A stretch of 10,128 nucleotides of DNA from an uncultured Bacillota bacterium (GTDB lineage: Bacteria; Bacillota_I; Bacilli_A; Erysipelotrichales; Erysipelotrichaceae). Position numbers and translations under genes: made by a program. Below, one piece after another: positions 1 to 5,963 of the stretch. The notes below the pieces were generated by a model. It was not told the origin of the DNA and did no database searches. It saw only the letters and a list, made by a program, of their open reading frames with translations. Location: contig CASEHR010000138.1 in the NCBI GenBank assembly GCA_949287785.1, forward strand, positions 1 to 10,128, given 5' to 3'. How positions within the stretch are numbered: the stretch's first letter is position 1; the number at the start of each line of letters is the position of its first letter.

Positions 1-855
1 ACCGTTCAGATCGATCGTACCGCCAATGATCTCATCACCAGCTTTCTTATGGACTGGCAGTGATTCACCTGTGATCATCGATTCATCGATATCTGCTTCA
101 CCTTTGATGATGATACCGTCCTGTCCGATCGATTCACCGGCTTTGGTGAGAATGATGTCGTCGACTTTGAGGTCGTCGATCTTGACGATCATCGGACTGC
201 CGTCTTTTAGTACGGTAACTTCCATCGGTCTTAAGGTCGCCAATAGTCTGACGGCTTTCGTCGTCTTTTCCTTATTGATCCCTTCGATATATTTACCGAT
301 CGATACGATGACTAAGATCATTGCTCCTGTTTCAAAATACAGGTGAAAATCATGAGATCCCCCTGCGATCTTAAACAGGGCATAGATACTGTAGAGATAG
401 GATACGCTGCAAGAGAGCGTAACTAAAGCATCCATGTTCGGATTCAAGTGAATAATACTTTTGACGCCGCTTTTAAAGTAATGGAACTCCAGGATATAGA
501 TGATCGTTGCAACTATAAGCTGAAGGAAATTGGCAAAGGGCGGTGATGGCAGATTCAGCATATGTCCCATTGAAAGATACATCAAAAAAAGCATCAGCAC
601 GACGGAGATGATGAGCTTGACTTTGGTATAGTCGATCTCATTCTTTTTCTCCAAAAGCATTTCATAGCCCAGATCATCGACTGTTTTTTTGATCATACTC
701 TCGCTCAATCGCGTTTCGTCATATTCGACGAGCATATCATTGTCGAGAAGATTTACCTTACAGGAAATGACGCCATCCATATTGGCGACGTTCTTTTCGA
801 TCGTGTTTTTACAGATGGCACACGACATGCCTTTTATTTCATAGTCTTTTTTCAT
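1..855 (-). CDS. copA: Copper-transporting P1B-type ATPase, N-terminal 285 residues (partial)
   Basis: This is a heavy-metal P-type ATPase that would export Cu(I) across the cytoplasmic membrane; it runs off the window at position 1. Reading the minus strand from ATG at 855 gives an open frame of 285 codons. An N-terminal HMA metal-binding domain carries the GMSCAIC motif (Cys12, Cys15). Hydrophobic segments follow at about residues 80-98, 108-127, 143-162 and 175-191, with NPNMDAL near 138-144 as in copper ATPases. The actuator domain contains TGES at 262-265. The CPC ion-binding motif and the DKTGT phosphorylation site lie outside the window, so Cu(I) over another metal is inferred from the HMA and MDAL motifs and the operator. 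The start is fixed by an AGGGGGT ribosome binding site 5 nt upstream. It is divergent from the methyltransferase gene. Confidence 0.93.
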   Translation of the reverse strand, partial: MKKDYEIKGMSCAICKNTIEKNVANMDGVISCKVNLLDNDMLVEYDETRLSESMIKKTVDDLGYEMLLEKKNEIDYTKVKLIISVVLMLFLMYLSMGHMLNLPSPPFANFLQLIVATIIYILEFHYFKSGVKSIIHLNPNMDALVTLSCSVSYLYSIYALFKIAGGSHDFHLYFETGAMILVIVSIGKYIEGINKEKTTKAVRLLATLRPMEVTVLKDGSPMIVKIDDLKVDDIILTKAGESIGQDGIIIKGEADIDESMITGESLPVHKKAGDEIIGGTIDLNG

Positions 856-857
856 AT

Positions 858-907
858 ATACCCCCTGTGGGTGTATTCAGTATAGACATCATCTTTATTT
901 GGTGCAA
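858..907 (-). promoter_or_regulatory. copA promoter with CsoR-like operator
   Basis: On the minus strand a -35 box TTGCAC (907-902) and a -10 box TATACT (884-879) are separated by exactly 17 nt, predicting a start near 872. Over that start lies an imperfect inverted repeat, ATACCCCCTGTGGGTGTAT on the plus strand (858-876; 7 of 9 half-site positions match). It resembles known CsoR operators, which have TAC-C-tract and G-tract-GTA arms. Its G-tract is also the ribosome binding site of copA. Copper-relieved repression by a CsoR-family protein is therefore likely, but no csoR gene is visible here. The CopY consensus (TACAnnTGTA) is not present. Confidence 0.72.
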
Positions 908-913
908 GCGATA

Positions 914-922
914 TGCTACTAT
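914..922 (+). promoter_or_regulatory. Extended -10 promoter placing +1 on the ATG of the m5U methyltransferase gene
   Basis: TGCTACTAT is an extended -10 element (TGn plus hexamer TACTAT, 917-922). Only 6 nt separate it from ATG at 929, so transcription would start at or next to the A of the start codon. No good -35 box is seen 16-18 nt upstream, and no Shine-Dalgarno sequence precedes the ATG. The element sits 7 nt from the -35 box of the divergent copA promoter, so polymerases on the two promoters should hinder each other. Confidence 0.5.
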
Positions 923-928
923 TTGATC

Positions 929-2206
929 ATGGAATTGGTGATCAGGAAAATGGGTATCAATGGCGAAGGGATCGCTTACTATAAAAGAAAGCCGGTCTTT
1001 ATCGAAGGTGCATTGAAAGATGAGACAGTGAAGGCGCATATCGTAGAAGACAAAGGCCGTTATTATATCGGTAAGCTCGAAAGGATCATCGAAAGGTCAC
1101 CGGTCAGACAAAGACCGTTGTGTCCCTACTATAAGGAGTGCGGAGGCTGTCAGATCATGCACATGACCTATCCGGGACAGATCGGATACAAGATCGATAT
1201 GGTCAAAGAGGCGTTTGAGAAATATGCCCAGGTCGAGATAACTGTCGATGAGGTGGTCGAAAATGACACCTTATACGCTTATCGCAACAGTTTGAAATTA
1301 CCGGTATCATATATCGATGGTAAACTCAAAAGCGGTCTGTATAGAGCTGACAGCAATCATCTTTTGGCGATCGACAAGTGTCTGATCCATGATACAAGAC
1401 TCGAAAAGGTCAGAAAGAATGTCCTCAATGTCCTGAACAAGTATCACTACAAGGACATATACGGTCTGTACCTGCGGATCTTCAGTGATGATATCCAGGG
1501 AGTCATCGTCGCAGATGAAGTGATCGGATCGGATTGTATAGATGATTTAAAAAAGATCGAGAATCTGACGACTCTGTATCATTCAAAACGGAAAAAGAAG
1601 GCCAGAGAATTTTTTGGAAAGGAGAACCGGCTCTTATTCGGTCCGAAAATGACGACCTTCACGATGATGGACCTTAAACTGGCTATTCGTCCTTTTTCCT
1701 TTATGCAGCTGAATACCGGCCAGGCAGCCAAGCTCTACTTGAAAGTAATCGGTCTTATCGATGTGCATGATAAGGTCATCTATGAAGGGTATTGCGGGAT
1801 CGGTGTGATATCATTGATGCTGGCAAAGCGAGCTAAAAAGGTCATCGGTACAGAGATCGTTGCATCGGCGATCGCTGATGCGAAAAGAAATGCGCAGAAA
1901 AACCATATCCATAATGCGGAATTCAACGTCGGCGACAGCGGCGAGGAACTCAGATACCGTTTGCGTAAGGAAAGGATCGATGTGATCGTTGTCGATCCGC
2001 CAAGGACAGGACTTGATGATCTGATGCGTGAAAGCATCATAAGATCAAAGGTCAGGGATGTGATCTATGTGTCATGCAATCCGGCGACCCTTGCCAAAGA
2101 TTATGCTTGTTTAAAACAGTATTACGACATCAGAAGAACGATCGTCCTGGATATGTTTTCAAACAGTGCGCATATTGAGACGATAGTCTTGCTGTCGAGA
2201 AGATAG
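929..2206 (+). CDS. rlmD: TrmA/RlmD-family 23S rRNA (or tRNA) uracil-5 methyltransferase
   Basis: This predicted cytoplasmic SAM-dependent enzyme of 425 aa would form 5-methyluridine in RNA. A TRAM-like RNA-binding region covers about residues 1-60. Four cysteines (65, 71, 74 and 151, the first three in CPYYKECGGC) match the [4Fe-4S] site of the RlmC/RlmD branch. The Rossmann domain shows YEGYCGIG at 285-292 and DPPRTGL at 356-362. The catalytic nucleophile is Cys383 in YVSCNP, and the general-base Glu417 lies in HIETIVLL. I chose ATG 929 because conserved TRAM sequence begins directly after it; an in-frame TTG at 899 would overlap the copA -35 box. There is no ribosome binding site, consistent with a leaderless transcript. 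galM follows after 43 bp, probably in the same transcript. Bacillus RlmCD (YefA) is the closest kind of homologue I recall; which uracil is modified cannot be told. Confidence 0.9.
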   Translation: MELVIRKMGINGEGIAYYKRKPVFIEGALKDETVKAHIVEDKGRYYIGKLERIIERSPVRQRPLCPYYKECGGCQIMHMTYPGQIGYKIDMVKEAFEKYAQVEITVDEVVENDTLYAYRNSLKLPVSYIDGKLKSGLYRADSNHLLAIDKCLIHDTRLEKVRKNVLNVLNKYHYKDIYGLYLRIFSDDIQGVIVADEVIGSDCIDDLKKIENLTTLYHSKRKKKAREFFGKENRLLFGPKMTTFTMMDLKLAIRPFSFMQLNTGQAAKLYLKVIGLIDVHDKVIYEGYCGIGVISLMLAKRAKKVIGTEIVASAIADAKRNAQKNHIHNAEFNVGDSGEELRYRLRKERIDVIVVDPPRTGLDDLMRESIIRSKVRDVIYVSCNPATLAKDYACLKQYYDIRRTIVLDMFSNSAHIETIVLLSRR

Positions 2207-2249
2207 CTGCGATATGTCTTTTGATGATCGTATGTGAAAAGAGGTGTAT

Positions 2250-3263
2250 ATGAAGGAATATTTTGGTAAATACAATGACAGAGATGTTTATCTCTATACG
2301 ATCGAAAACGATCTTTTGCAAGTCCGGGTGTCGACACTGGGAGCGACACTTGTATCATTTATCTATAAACCATATGGAAGAGATGTCGTTTTAGGGTATG
2401 ATGATGCAAAGACATATCTTGACAGTCATGGTTCGAATATGGGAGCGACGATCGGTCGCTGCGCCAATAGGATCGCCAATGGCGAATTCACCTTAAATGA
2501 TGTGACCTATCATCTGACGATCAATAACGGTCCCAATACATTGCACAGTGGCATCAACAATCTCACCGGCAAGTTATATGATGTACAGGAGATCGATAAC
2601 GGTCTCGTCTTAACGACTGTCAGCGAAGATGGCAGCGATGGTTTTCCCGGTAATCTATCCGTCAGGATATACTATCGTTTAGATCATGATACCCTGGAAT
2701 ATCGTTATGAAGCCACTACCGATAAAGATACGCTGTGTAATATAACCAACCATGCTTATTTCAATCTTGATGGTATAGCCAGTACTTCGGTATTGGATCA
2801 TGAGGTCATGATCAGATCCGATCATGTGGCCCTGGTCGATCAGGATGGTCTCAGTACTGATGTCATCCTGGCGGTCAAAAACACGGCTTTTGACTTCAAT
2901 GAATTCCATAAGATCAAAGACAACCTGGCGACAGGCCATGAAAACATCACTTTAGCTCATGGCTTCGATCACAATTACCTCTTTAATGAAGGTGATGATC
3001 TGCGGGCGATGATGCGCAATGATGATCTTATATTAAGTGTTCATTCTGATCTTCCCGGTATGCATTTCTATACCGCTAACTATCTTGATGGTGAGGTCAA
3101 AGGTAAAGCAAACAATTATTACAAAGATAAAAACGGGGCATGCTTTGAATGTCAGTATTATCCCAATGCGATCAACTATAACGGTTTTATCAAACCGATC
3201 TTAAGGGCCGGGGATACGATGAGCCATTATATCCGTTTCACTTTGTCGGAAAGAAACGCTTAG
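2250..3263 (+). CDS. galM: Aldose 1-epimerase (mutarotase)
   Basis: This enzyme interconverts the alpha and beta anomers of galactose or glucose in the cytoplasm, usually feeding the Leloir pathway. The product is 337 aa, the normal family length. Expected landmarks are present: NRIANGEF near 73-80, NNGPNTLHSG at 92-101 (substrate His99), TNHAYFNL at 166-173 (catalytic acid His168), FDHNYLF at 239-245 (Asp240) and the catalytic base Glu300 in ECQYYPNAINYNGF. The start is ATG 2250, with GAGG at 2241-2244 five nt upstream; an in-frame GTG at 2244 overlaps that ribosome binding site and is rejected. No other galactose genes are in view, so its presence downstream of an RNA methyltransferase looks like a housekeeping arrangement and does not suggest a sugar operon. 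Confidence 0.93.
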   Translation: MKEYFGKYNDRDVYLYTIENDLLQVRVSTLGATLVSFIYKPYGRDVVLGYDDAKTYLDSHGSNMGATIGRCANRIANGEFTLNDVTYHLTINNGPNTLHSGINNLTGKLYDVQEIDNGLVLTTVSEDGSDGFPGNLSVRIYYRLDHDTLEYRYEATTDKDTLCNITNHAYFNLDGIASTSVLDHEVMIRSDHVALVDQDGLSTDVILAVKNTAFDFNEFHKIKDNLATGHENITLAHGFDHNYLFNEGDDLRAMMRNDDLILSVHSDLPGMHFYTANYLDGEVKGKANNYYKDKNGACFECQYYPNAINYNGFIKPILRAGDTMSHYIRFTLSERNA

Positions 3264-3307
3264 TATCCGGATAGAATACAGATTATGACCGGTGGTACTT
3301 AAATATC

Positions 3308-3370
3308 AGTGCATTTGGGCAATATAGTGGATTAGGACGATCTGATTATTGCTTCGGTAACGCACTTTTT
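3308..3370 (+). terminator. Possible branched terminator in the 189-bp gap after galM
   Basis: Downstream of galM an outer 5-bp pair AGTGC (3308-3312) with GCACT (3362-3366) encloses an inner 6-bp pair GCAATA (3319-3324) with TATTGC (3347-3352), and is followed by five T residues (3366-3370). This could terminate the rlmD-galM transcript before the DUF349 promoter, or be a small structured RNA. The outer stem is short and interrupted, so confidence is low. A palindrome TATCCGGATA lies just after the galM stop at 3264-3273. Nothing else was seen in the gap apart from the next promoter. Confidence 0.3.
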
Positions 3371-3382
3371 GAAGGACTTTAT

Positions 3383-3410
3383 TTGTCAAAACAGATAAAT
3401 AATGTATAAT
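3383..3410 (+). promoter_or_regulatory. Strong sigma-A-type promoter of the DUF349 gene
   Basis: TTGTCA (3383-3388) and TATAAT (3405-3410) are separated by 16 nt, close to the vegetative consensus. The predicted start near 3417 gives a leader of roughly 36 nt containing AAGGGG (3436-3441) before ATG 3453. Confidence 0.75.
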
Positions 3411-3452
3411 AATTGAGTGACAAAATTAAAACTATAAGGGGTAAAAAAGATT

Positions 3453-4586
3453 ATGTATCTAAATGATGAAATGTATGATGTGATCGATATCGATGAGGCG
3501 ATCAGACAAAAGCAAGAATTGATCACAAAAGCCAAAGAGTTGAGCGAGCAGGAGACTGGCGATCTCATCAAGGCAGCGGCACGCCTGCGCAAGAAATGGC
3601 GCCGTATCCCATATTGGGAATCCGCTTATGAAGATCAATTGGCTCAGGAGTTCGATGAATATCTTGGCGTCGTATATAGTCGTCGTCATTTAGTCAGCGA
3701 AGCTAATGCCGAAGCTAAACGCGCACTGATCACGGAAGTCAAAGGCTATGATCAGGATGTTCCGGGAACGATGCTGGCAGACAGTCTGGAACGCTGGAAA
3801 AAGATCGGTTCAGCAGGTCATGAGACTGATGATGAACTGTGGAAGGAATTTGCCGAAGCGCGCCATGCTTTCTTAGAGAAAAAGCGTGTATACTGGAATG
3901 AAAGACGCGAACACTACGATGAAGCGAAAGCGATCAAAGAACGCGTCGTTGAAGATGCTAAAGCCCTTGTTGATGAGGAAAACTTCCGTAAGGCAAATAC
4001 TCGTTTCGAAGAGTTGCTTCAAGAATGGAAGGATGCCGGGTATTCAGGCGACAGAGAGTACGAGAAAAAACTGTGGACTGAATTCTCTGAGGCTCGTCGT
4101 GCCTTCAATAAAAAACGCGGTGCTTATTATAGTGAACTGCATGCCAGACAAAAAGAAGCGCATGCTGCTAAGACTGCTCTGATCGAAGAAGCGAGAGCGA
4201 TCTTGGAAAACGGCAGTTTCAGCCGTGAAGATACGGAAAAGATGAAAGAGTTCAACCAGAAATGGCGCTCGATCGGTTCCTGCGGCAGAGATAAAGAAGA
4301 TGCTGTCTGGAAAGAGTTCCGTGGTGTCATGGATGAATACTTCGGTGTGATAAGAGGTAACCGTGAAGAGAGACAGGCTCGCTATCAGGAACATCTCGGA
4401 GATCTGAGAAGCCGTAAGTTAGATCAGATCGCATCGCAAAAACGTCAGATCGAACATCTGCGTCAGGAAGCGATGGAGACCTTGAGCGAAAGAGAAGCTA
4501 ACGAGATCAACGAAGAGATCGCTGACAAGGAAGAATATATCGCTGAATTGGAAAAAGAGATCGCTGAACTCGAAGAGAAAGCTTAA
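3453..4586 (+). CDS. DUF349-repeat protein with C-terminal coiled coil
   Basis: This soluble, highly charged, helix-rich protein of 377 aa has an uncertain molecular role. Four DUF349-type units are visible around Trp49, Trp115, Trp192 and Trp271. Three share the pattern W+xxG...LW+EF..AR.AF.+KR, spaced about 66-79 residues apart; the first is more diverged. Residues about 310-377 are a Glu/Lys/Arg-rich coiled coil (ASQKRQIEHL, EELEKEIAEL-like heptads). It has no signal peptide or membrane segment. The gene is monocistronic, with its own strong promoter and a perfect terminator. Its arginine codons are mainly CGC/CGT, whereas neighbouring genes favour AGA/AGG, which suggests high expression. 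The AAGGGG ribosome binding site lies 11 nt before ATG 3453, slightly far. I do not assign a function beyond the domain name. Confidence 0.85.
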   Translation: MYLNDEMYDVIDIDEAIRQKQELITKAKELSEQETGDLIKAAARLRKKWRRIPYWESAYEDQLAQEFDEYLGVVYSRRHLVSEANAEAKRALITEVKGYDQDVPGTMLADSLERWKKIGSAGHETDDELWKEFAEARHAFLEKKRVYWNERREHYDEAKAIKERVVEDAKALVDEENFRKANTRFEELLQEWKDAGYSGDREYEKKLWTEFSEARRAFNKKRGAYYSELHARQKEAHAAKTALIEEARAILENGSFSREDTEKMKEFNQKWRSIGSCGRDKEDAVWKEFRGVMDEYFGVIRGNREERQARYQEHLGDLRSRKLDQIASQKRQIEHLRQEAMETLSEREANEINEEIADKEEYIAELEKEIAELEEKA

Positions 4587-4591
4587 GACAT

Positions 4592-4616
4592 AAAAGGTGT
4601 ATCGATACACCTTTTT
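4592..4616 (+). terminator. Rho-independent terminator of the DUF349 gene
   Basis: A perfect 24-nt palindrome spans 4592-4615 (AAAAGGTGTATC mirrored by GATACACCTTTT), giving a stem of about 10 bp with loop TCGA and a T-run, six bases after the TAA stop. The A-run on the other arm means it could also work in the opposite direction, but nothing converges on it here. Confidence 0.9.
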
Positions 4617-4619
4617 ATA

Positions 4620-4728
4620 TTGTCATGGTATAAAAAAAGACATTTTATAATGCCCCTCAACATTTCTATTCTAACATAAAAAAATTTTTAAAAACAGACT
4701 GTTTTTCAGTGATGATACCGGTTATCAT
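4620..4728 (+). promoter_or_regulatory. AT-rich control region of the structured RNA, with two 17-bp palindromes
   Basis: This gene-free stretch contains two candidate promoters. One is TTGTCA (4620-4625) with TTTTAT (4643-4648) at 17 nt, or TATAAT (4646-4651) at a poor 20 nt. The other is TATCAT (4723-4728) with only a weak -35 box. Two inverted repeats stand out: AAAAACAGACTGTTTTT (4690-4706, 8-bp arms around one A) and ATGATACCGGTTATCAT (4712-4728, 6-bp arms). Their centres, 4698 and 4720, are 22 bp apart, about two helical turns. They could be operators, the second overlapping a -10 box. If transcription starts upstream, they would be two more RNA hairpins. I recognise no cognate regulator. 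Confidence 0.45.
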
Positions 4729-4775
4729 ATGGGTGTAAAGAAATAGATGGTCTCATCTAGAGGAGGTTAAAGTAA

Positions 4776-4820
4776 ATGGAACCTACATCGTTGGACGAGA
4801 TCTTAGGATCTCATAGTTAA
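4776..4820 (+). CDS. 14-codon mini-ORF with a strong ribosome binding site inside the structured RNA
   Basis: ATG 4776 opens a frame MEPTSLDEILGSHS ending at TAA 4818-4820. AGGAGG (4761-4766), the best ribosome binding site of its neighbourhood, lies 9 nt before the ATG. Half of that site is in the stem AGGTT/AACCT, with the ATG in the loop, so translation could be structure-controlled. Either this is a real leader or small peptide, or the AGGAGG serves RNA folding and the frame is chance. No family is recognised. Its small size keeps confidence low. Confidence 0.4.
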   Translation: MEPTSLDEILGSHS

Positions 4821-5024
4821 AAGAGAATACCTTAGTATGTAGCGTAAGCTACAGAAACCTTACACCATGTAAGATAAGCCGTAAAAACGGCGTATGTGAT
4901 AAAGGGTCTTGTATATCACCTTAGCGAAATGCTTAAAGTATACTGACGATCCATGGATTGACATAACGTAGAAAGGAAGAAAAATTCATCATGAGTGGAT
5001 CGGTAAAACCAATCGACAAGTTAG

Positions 5025-5057
5025 AGCCCCATCTTGAATTAGATGGGGCTTTTAATT
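5025..5057 (+). terminator. Strong intrinsic terminator of the structured RNA
   Basis: AGCCCCATCT (5025-5034) pairs perfectly with AGATGGGGCT (5041-5050) across loop TGAATT, followed by TTTTAATT. The 10-bp GC-rich stem with a T-tail indicates that a transcript arriving from the left ends here. On the reverse strand no T-run follows, so it is one-directional. Its loop also holds the -35 box of the next gene. Confidence 0.9.
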
Positions 5058-5062
5058 ACAAT
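5034..5062 (+). promoter_or_regulatory. Promoter of the small membrane protein, embedded in the terminator
   Basis: TTGAAT (5034-5039) lies in the loop of the terminator hairpin. It is separated by exactly 17 nt from TACAAT (5057-5062), which is 7 nt before ATG 5070. Transcription would begin at or just before the ATG, giving a leaderless mRNA. No ribosome binding site precedes the ATG. Confidence 0.6.
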
Positions 5063-5069
5063 TATTCTC

Positions 5070-5414
5070 ATGTACAAGAAATACTTATTGCCGATTGCGA
5101 TATTATTGTGCCTGTCGTTGGGTATCAGATGGCTCAGCCCGCTTTTAAACGGAGCGGTAGGTGATGCGATCATCATCATCCTCAGGGCGTTTTTGCTGTT
5201 TGCTTTCGGTCTTTCACTCAATGCAACAAAGAGAAGGCGTTATGAGACCTGGGTGAGAAAGGTCATCGTCTCATTTGTCATGATCTTTTTCTTGGTATGG
5301 GAGTTAGGATACATCATGATCCCGGAATTAAAGGCTGTCTTCGCTAATTTAGGAGTCACCGGTTATATCGTCTATCTCATATATATCTATTGCGGTTGGT
5401 CATTCTTTGATTAG
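5070..5414 (+). CDS. Small four-helix membrane protein of unknown function
   Basis: This hydrophobic protein of 114 aa belongs to no family I recognise. Likely membrane helices are at about residues 5-23, 31-51, 64-84 and 95-111. The basic patches Lys3-Lys4 and KRRR (54-57) suit a topology with the N-terminus, the middle loop and the C-terminus in the cytoplasm. No catalytic or binding motif is apparent. ATG 5070 is preferred over the in-frame ATG 5043, which lies within the terminator stem and would lie upstream of the predicted transcription start. The gene directly follows the structured RNA and converges on the FolT-like gene, the two stop codons overlapping by 4 bp (5411-5414). Any link to the RNA is only positional. 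Confidence 0.75.
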   Translation: MYKKYLLPIAILLCLSLGIRWLSPLLNGAVGDAIIIILRAFLLFAFGLSLNATKRRRYETWVRKVIVSFVMIFFLVWELGYIMIPELKAVFANLGVTGYIVYLIYIYCGWSFFD

Positions 5415-5926
5415 GATGACCTTTTTATCAGATCATATCGTTCAAGGATCGGTTTTATCAGACGATAAAAGATGATAAAAATGATGATCTCAAACGGTAA
5501 CAGGATGAGGTTTTTCGGAATGCTGGCCGTGACATAGAAAACAAAGCCTTTGGATAATAAGACGGTATTCCAGATACTGTTCAAAAGGATATTGTTGATG
5601 ATTGATACCAGAAAGCGGGCGGTGATGATTCTTTTCACGGTCACCTTTTTAAAAAGACACAGGGAATAGATGGCCATTGACACCATAGCTCCTAATGTAT
5701 AGCCAAAAAAGAAGGCGCCTGTCGGATAAACGACATAAGCCAGGATATCTTCGATAAAGGCATATACAAGGCAGGTCTTGAAATCGTAGATGATCGCCAC
5801 CATCATCATGACGACAAACGCAAAAGTGATCCTCAGGCTATCGGTAACGGGGATGTAGAGGGCGTTGAGAACGATATTGACGGCCATAAAAAGAGCCAGG
5901 GTCGCGATCTTCTTTATATCAGTCAT
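5411..5926 (-). CDS. folT: ECF transporter S component, folate (FolT) type
   Basis: This integral membrane protein of 171 aa would be the substrate-binding S subunit that docks onto a shared EcfA-EcfA'-EcfT energy module, encoded elsewhere. The N-terminus has the ALFMA (AxxxA) motif typical of helix 1 that contacts EcfT. The sequence follows the FolT pattern as I know it: LRITFAFV near 31-38, VYPTGAFFFGYTLGA at 66-80, NNILLNSIWNTVLLSKGF at 111-128 and SIPKNLILLPFEI at 135-147. About six helices are expected. ATG 5926 has no ribosome binding site; TAAAAT (5939-5934) lies 7 nt upstream, suggesting a leaderless mRNA. Only 37 bp separate it from the divergent U32 gene. Substrate folate is inferred from pattern; another vitamin-type S component is the alternative. 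Confidence 0.82.
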   Translation of the reverse strand: MTDIKKIATLALFMAVNIVLNALYIPVTDSLRITFAFVVMMMVAIIYDFKTCLVYAFIEDILAYVVYPTGAFFFGYTLGAMVSMAIYSLCLFKKVTVKRIITARFLVSIINNILLNSIWNTVLLSKGFVFYVTASIPKNLILLPFEIIIFIIFYRLIKPILERYDLIKRSS

Positions 5927-5933
5927 AACAGAT

Positions 5934-5957
5934 ATTTTACATTAATTATGGTAATAT
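5934..5957. promoter_or_regulatory. Back-to-back promoters for folT (minus) and trhP1 (plus)
   Basis: The 37 bp between the two start codons (5927-5963) hold both -10 elements. TAAAAT on the minus strand (5939-5934) is 7 nt from the folT ATG. The extended element TGGTAATAT on the plus strand (5949-5957) is 6 nt from ATG 5964. Neither has a convincing -35 box, and each -35 position falls on or next to the opposing -10 box, so simultaneous occupancy by two polymerases is unlikely. Confidence 0.5.
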
Positions 5958-5963
5958 TACTAC

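Larger units (their letters stand above)
4732..5057 (+). ncRNA. Candidate highly structured RNA of unknown family
   Basis: No ordinary reading frame covers this stretch. It is a chain of local hairpins, most with perfect stems: TAGATG/CATCTA (4744-4759, loop GTCT); AGGTT/AACCT (4764-4784); GAGATC/GATCTC (4797-4812, loop TTAG); GTAGC/GCTAC (4839-4852, GNRA loop GTAA); CTTACA/TGTAAG (4859-4873, loop CCA); GCCGT/ACGGC (4878-4891, loop AAAA); GTGATA/TATCAC (4896-4919); and AGCG/TGCT (4923-4933, loop AAA). CGATCCA (4947-4953) pairs with TGGATCG (4996-5002). An intrinsic terminator closes it. Longer-range pairs compete: GGTGTAA (4732-4738) with TTACACC (4860-4866), and CTACAT (4783-4788) with ATGTAG (4837-4842). 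Signatures I know for tmRNA, RNase P RNA, SRP RNA, 6S RNA, T-box and common riboswitches are absent. The 5' end is uncertain because the promoter is. Confidence 0.68.

Noticed and set aside
26..346. Plus-strand ORF of 106 codons
   Set aside because: It is the antisense shadow of the copper ATPase, which has domain-level support on the minus strand.
3288..3300. T-box-like string GACCGGTGGTACT after galM
   Set aside because: It lacks the full conserved T-box sequence and any Stem I features, and does not precede a synthetase or amino-acid gene.
4837..4899. Three minimal AUG-stop units (ATGTAG 4837, ATGTAA 4867, ATGTGA 4894)
   Set aside because: None has a ribosome binding site, and each falls within or beside hairpin arms, which explains the repeated ATGT words.
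4732..5057. tmRNA, RNase P RNA, SRP RNA, 6S RNA, T-box leader or hammerhead ribozyme
   Set aside because: No tRNA-like ends or CCA, no GAGGAAAGTCC, no SRP apical loop consensus, no rod-like pairing of the two ends, no GGGTGGNACC box. A CTGACGA (4943-4949) looks like part of a hammerhead core, but no stem leads from it to a following GAAA.
5043..5069. Upstream start (ATG 5043) for the membrane protein
   Set aside because: It lies in the terminator stem and upstream of the predicted +1; it would add nine residues without a ribosome binding site.
4991..5164. 57-codon ORF from ATG 4991 behind AAGGAAG
   Set aside because: It reads straight through the strong terminator at 5025-5057 and into another frame of the membrane-protein gene. 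The ribosome binding site is 11 nt away and the product (MSGSVKPIDKLEPH...) resembles nothing known.
5411..5414. Four-base overlap of convergent stop codons as a possible regulatory feature
   Set aside because: Small tail-to-tail overlaps are common in compact bacterial genomes, and no hairpin or other signal accompanies it.
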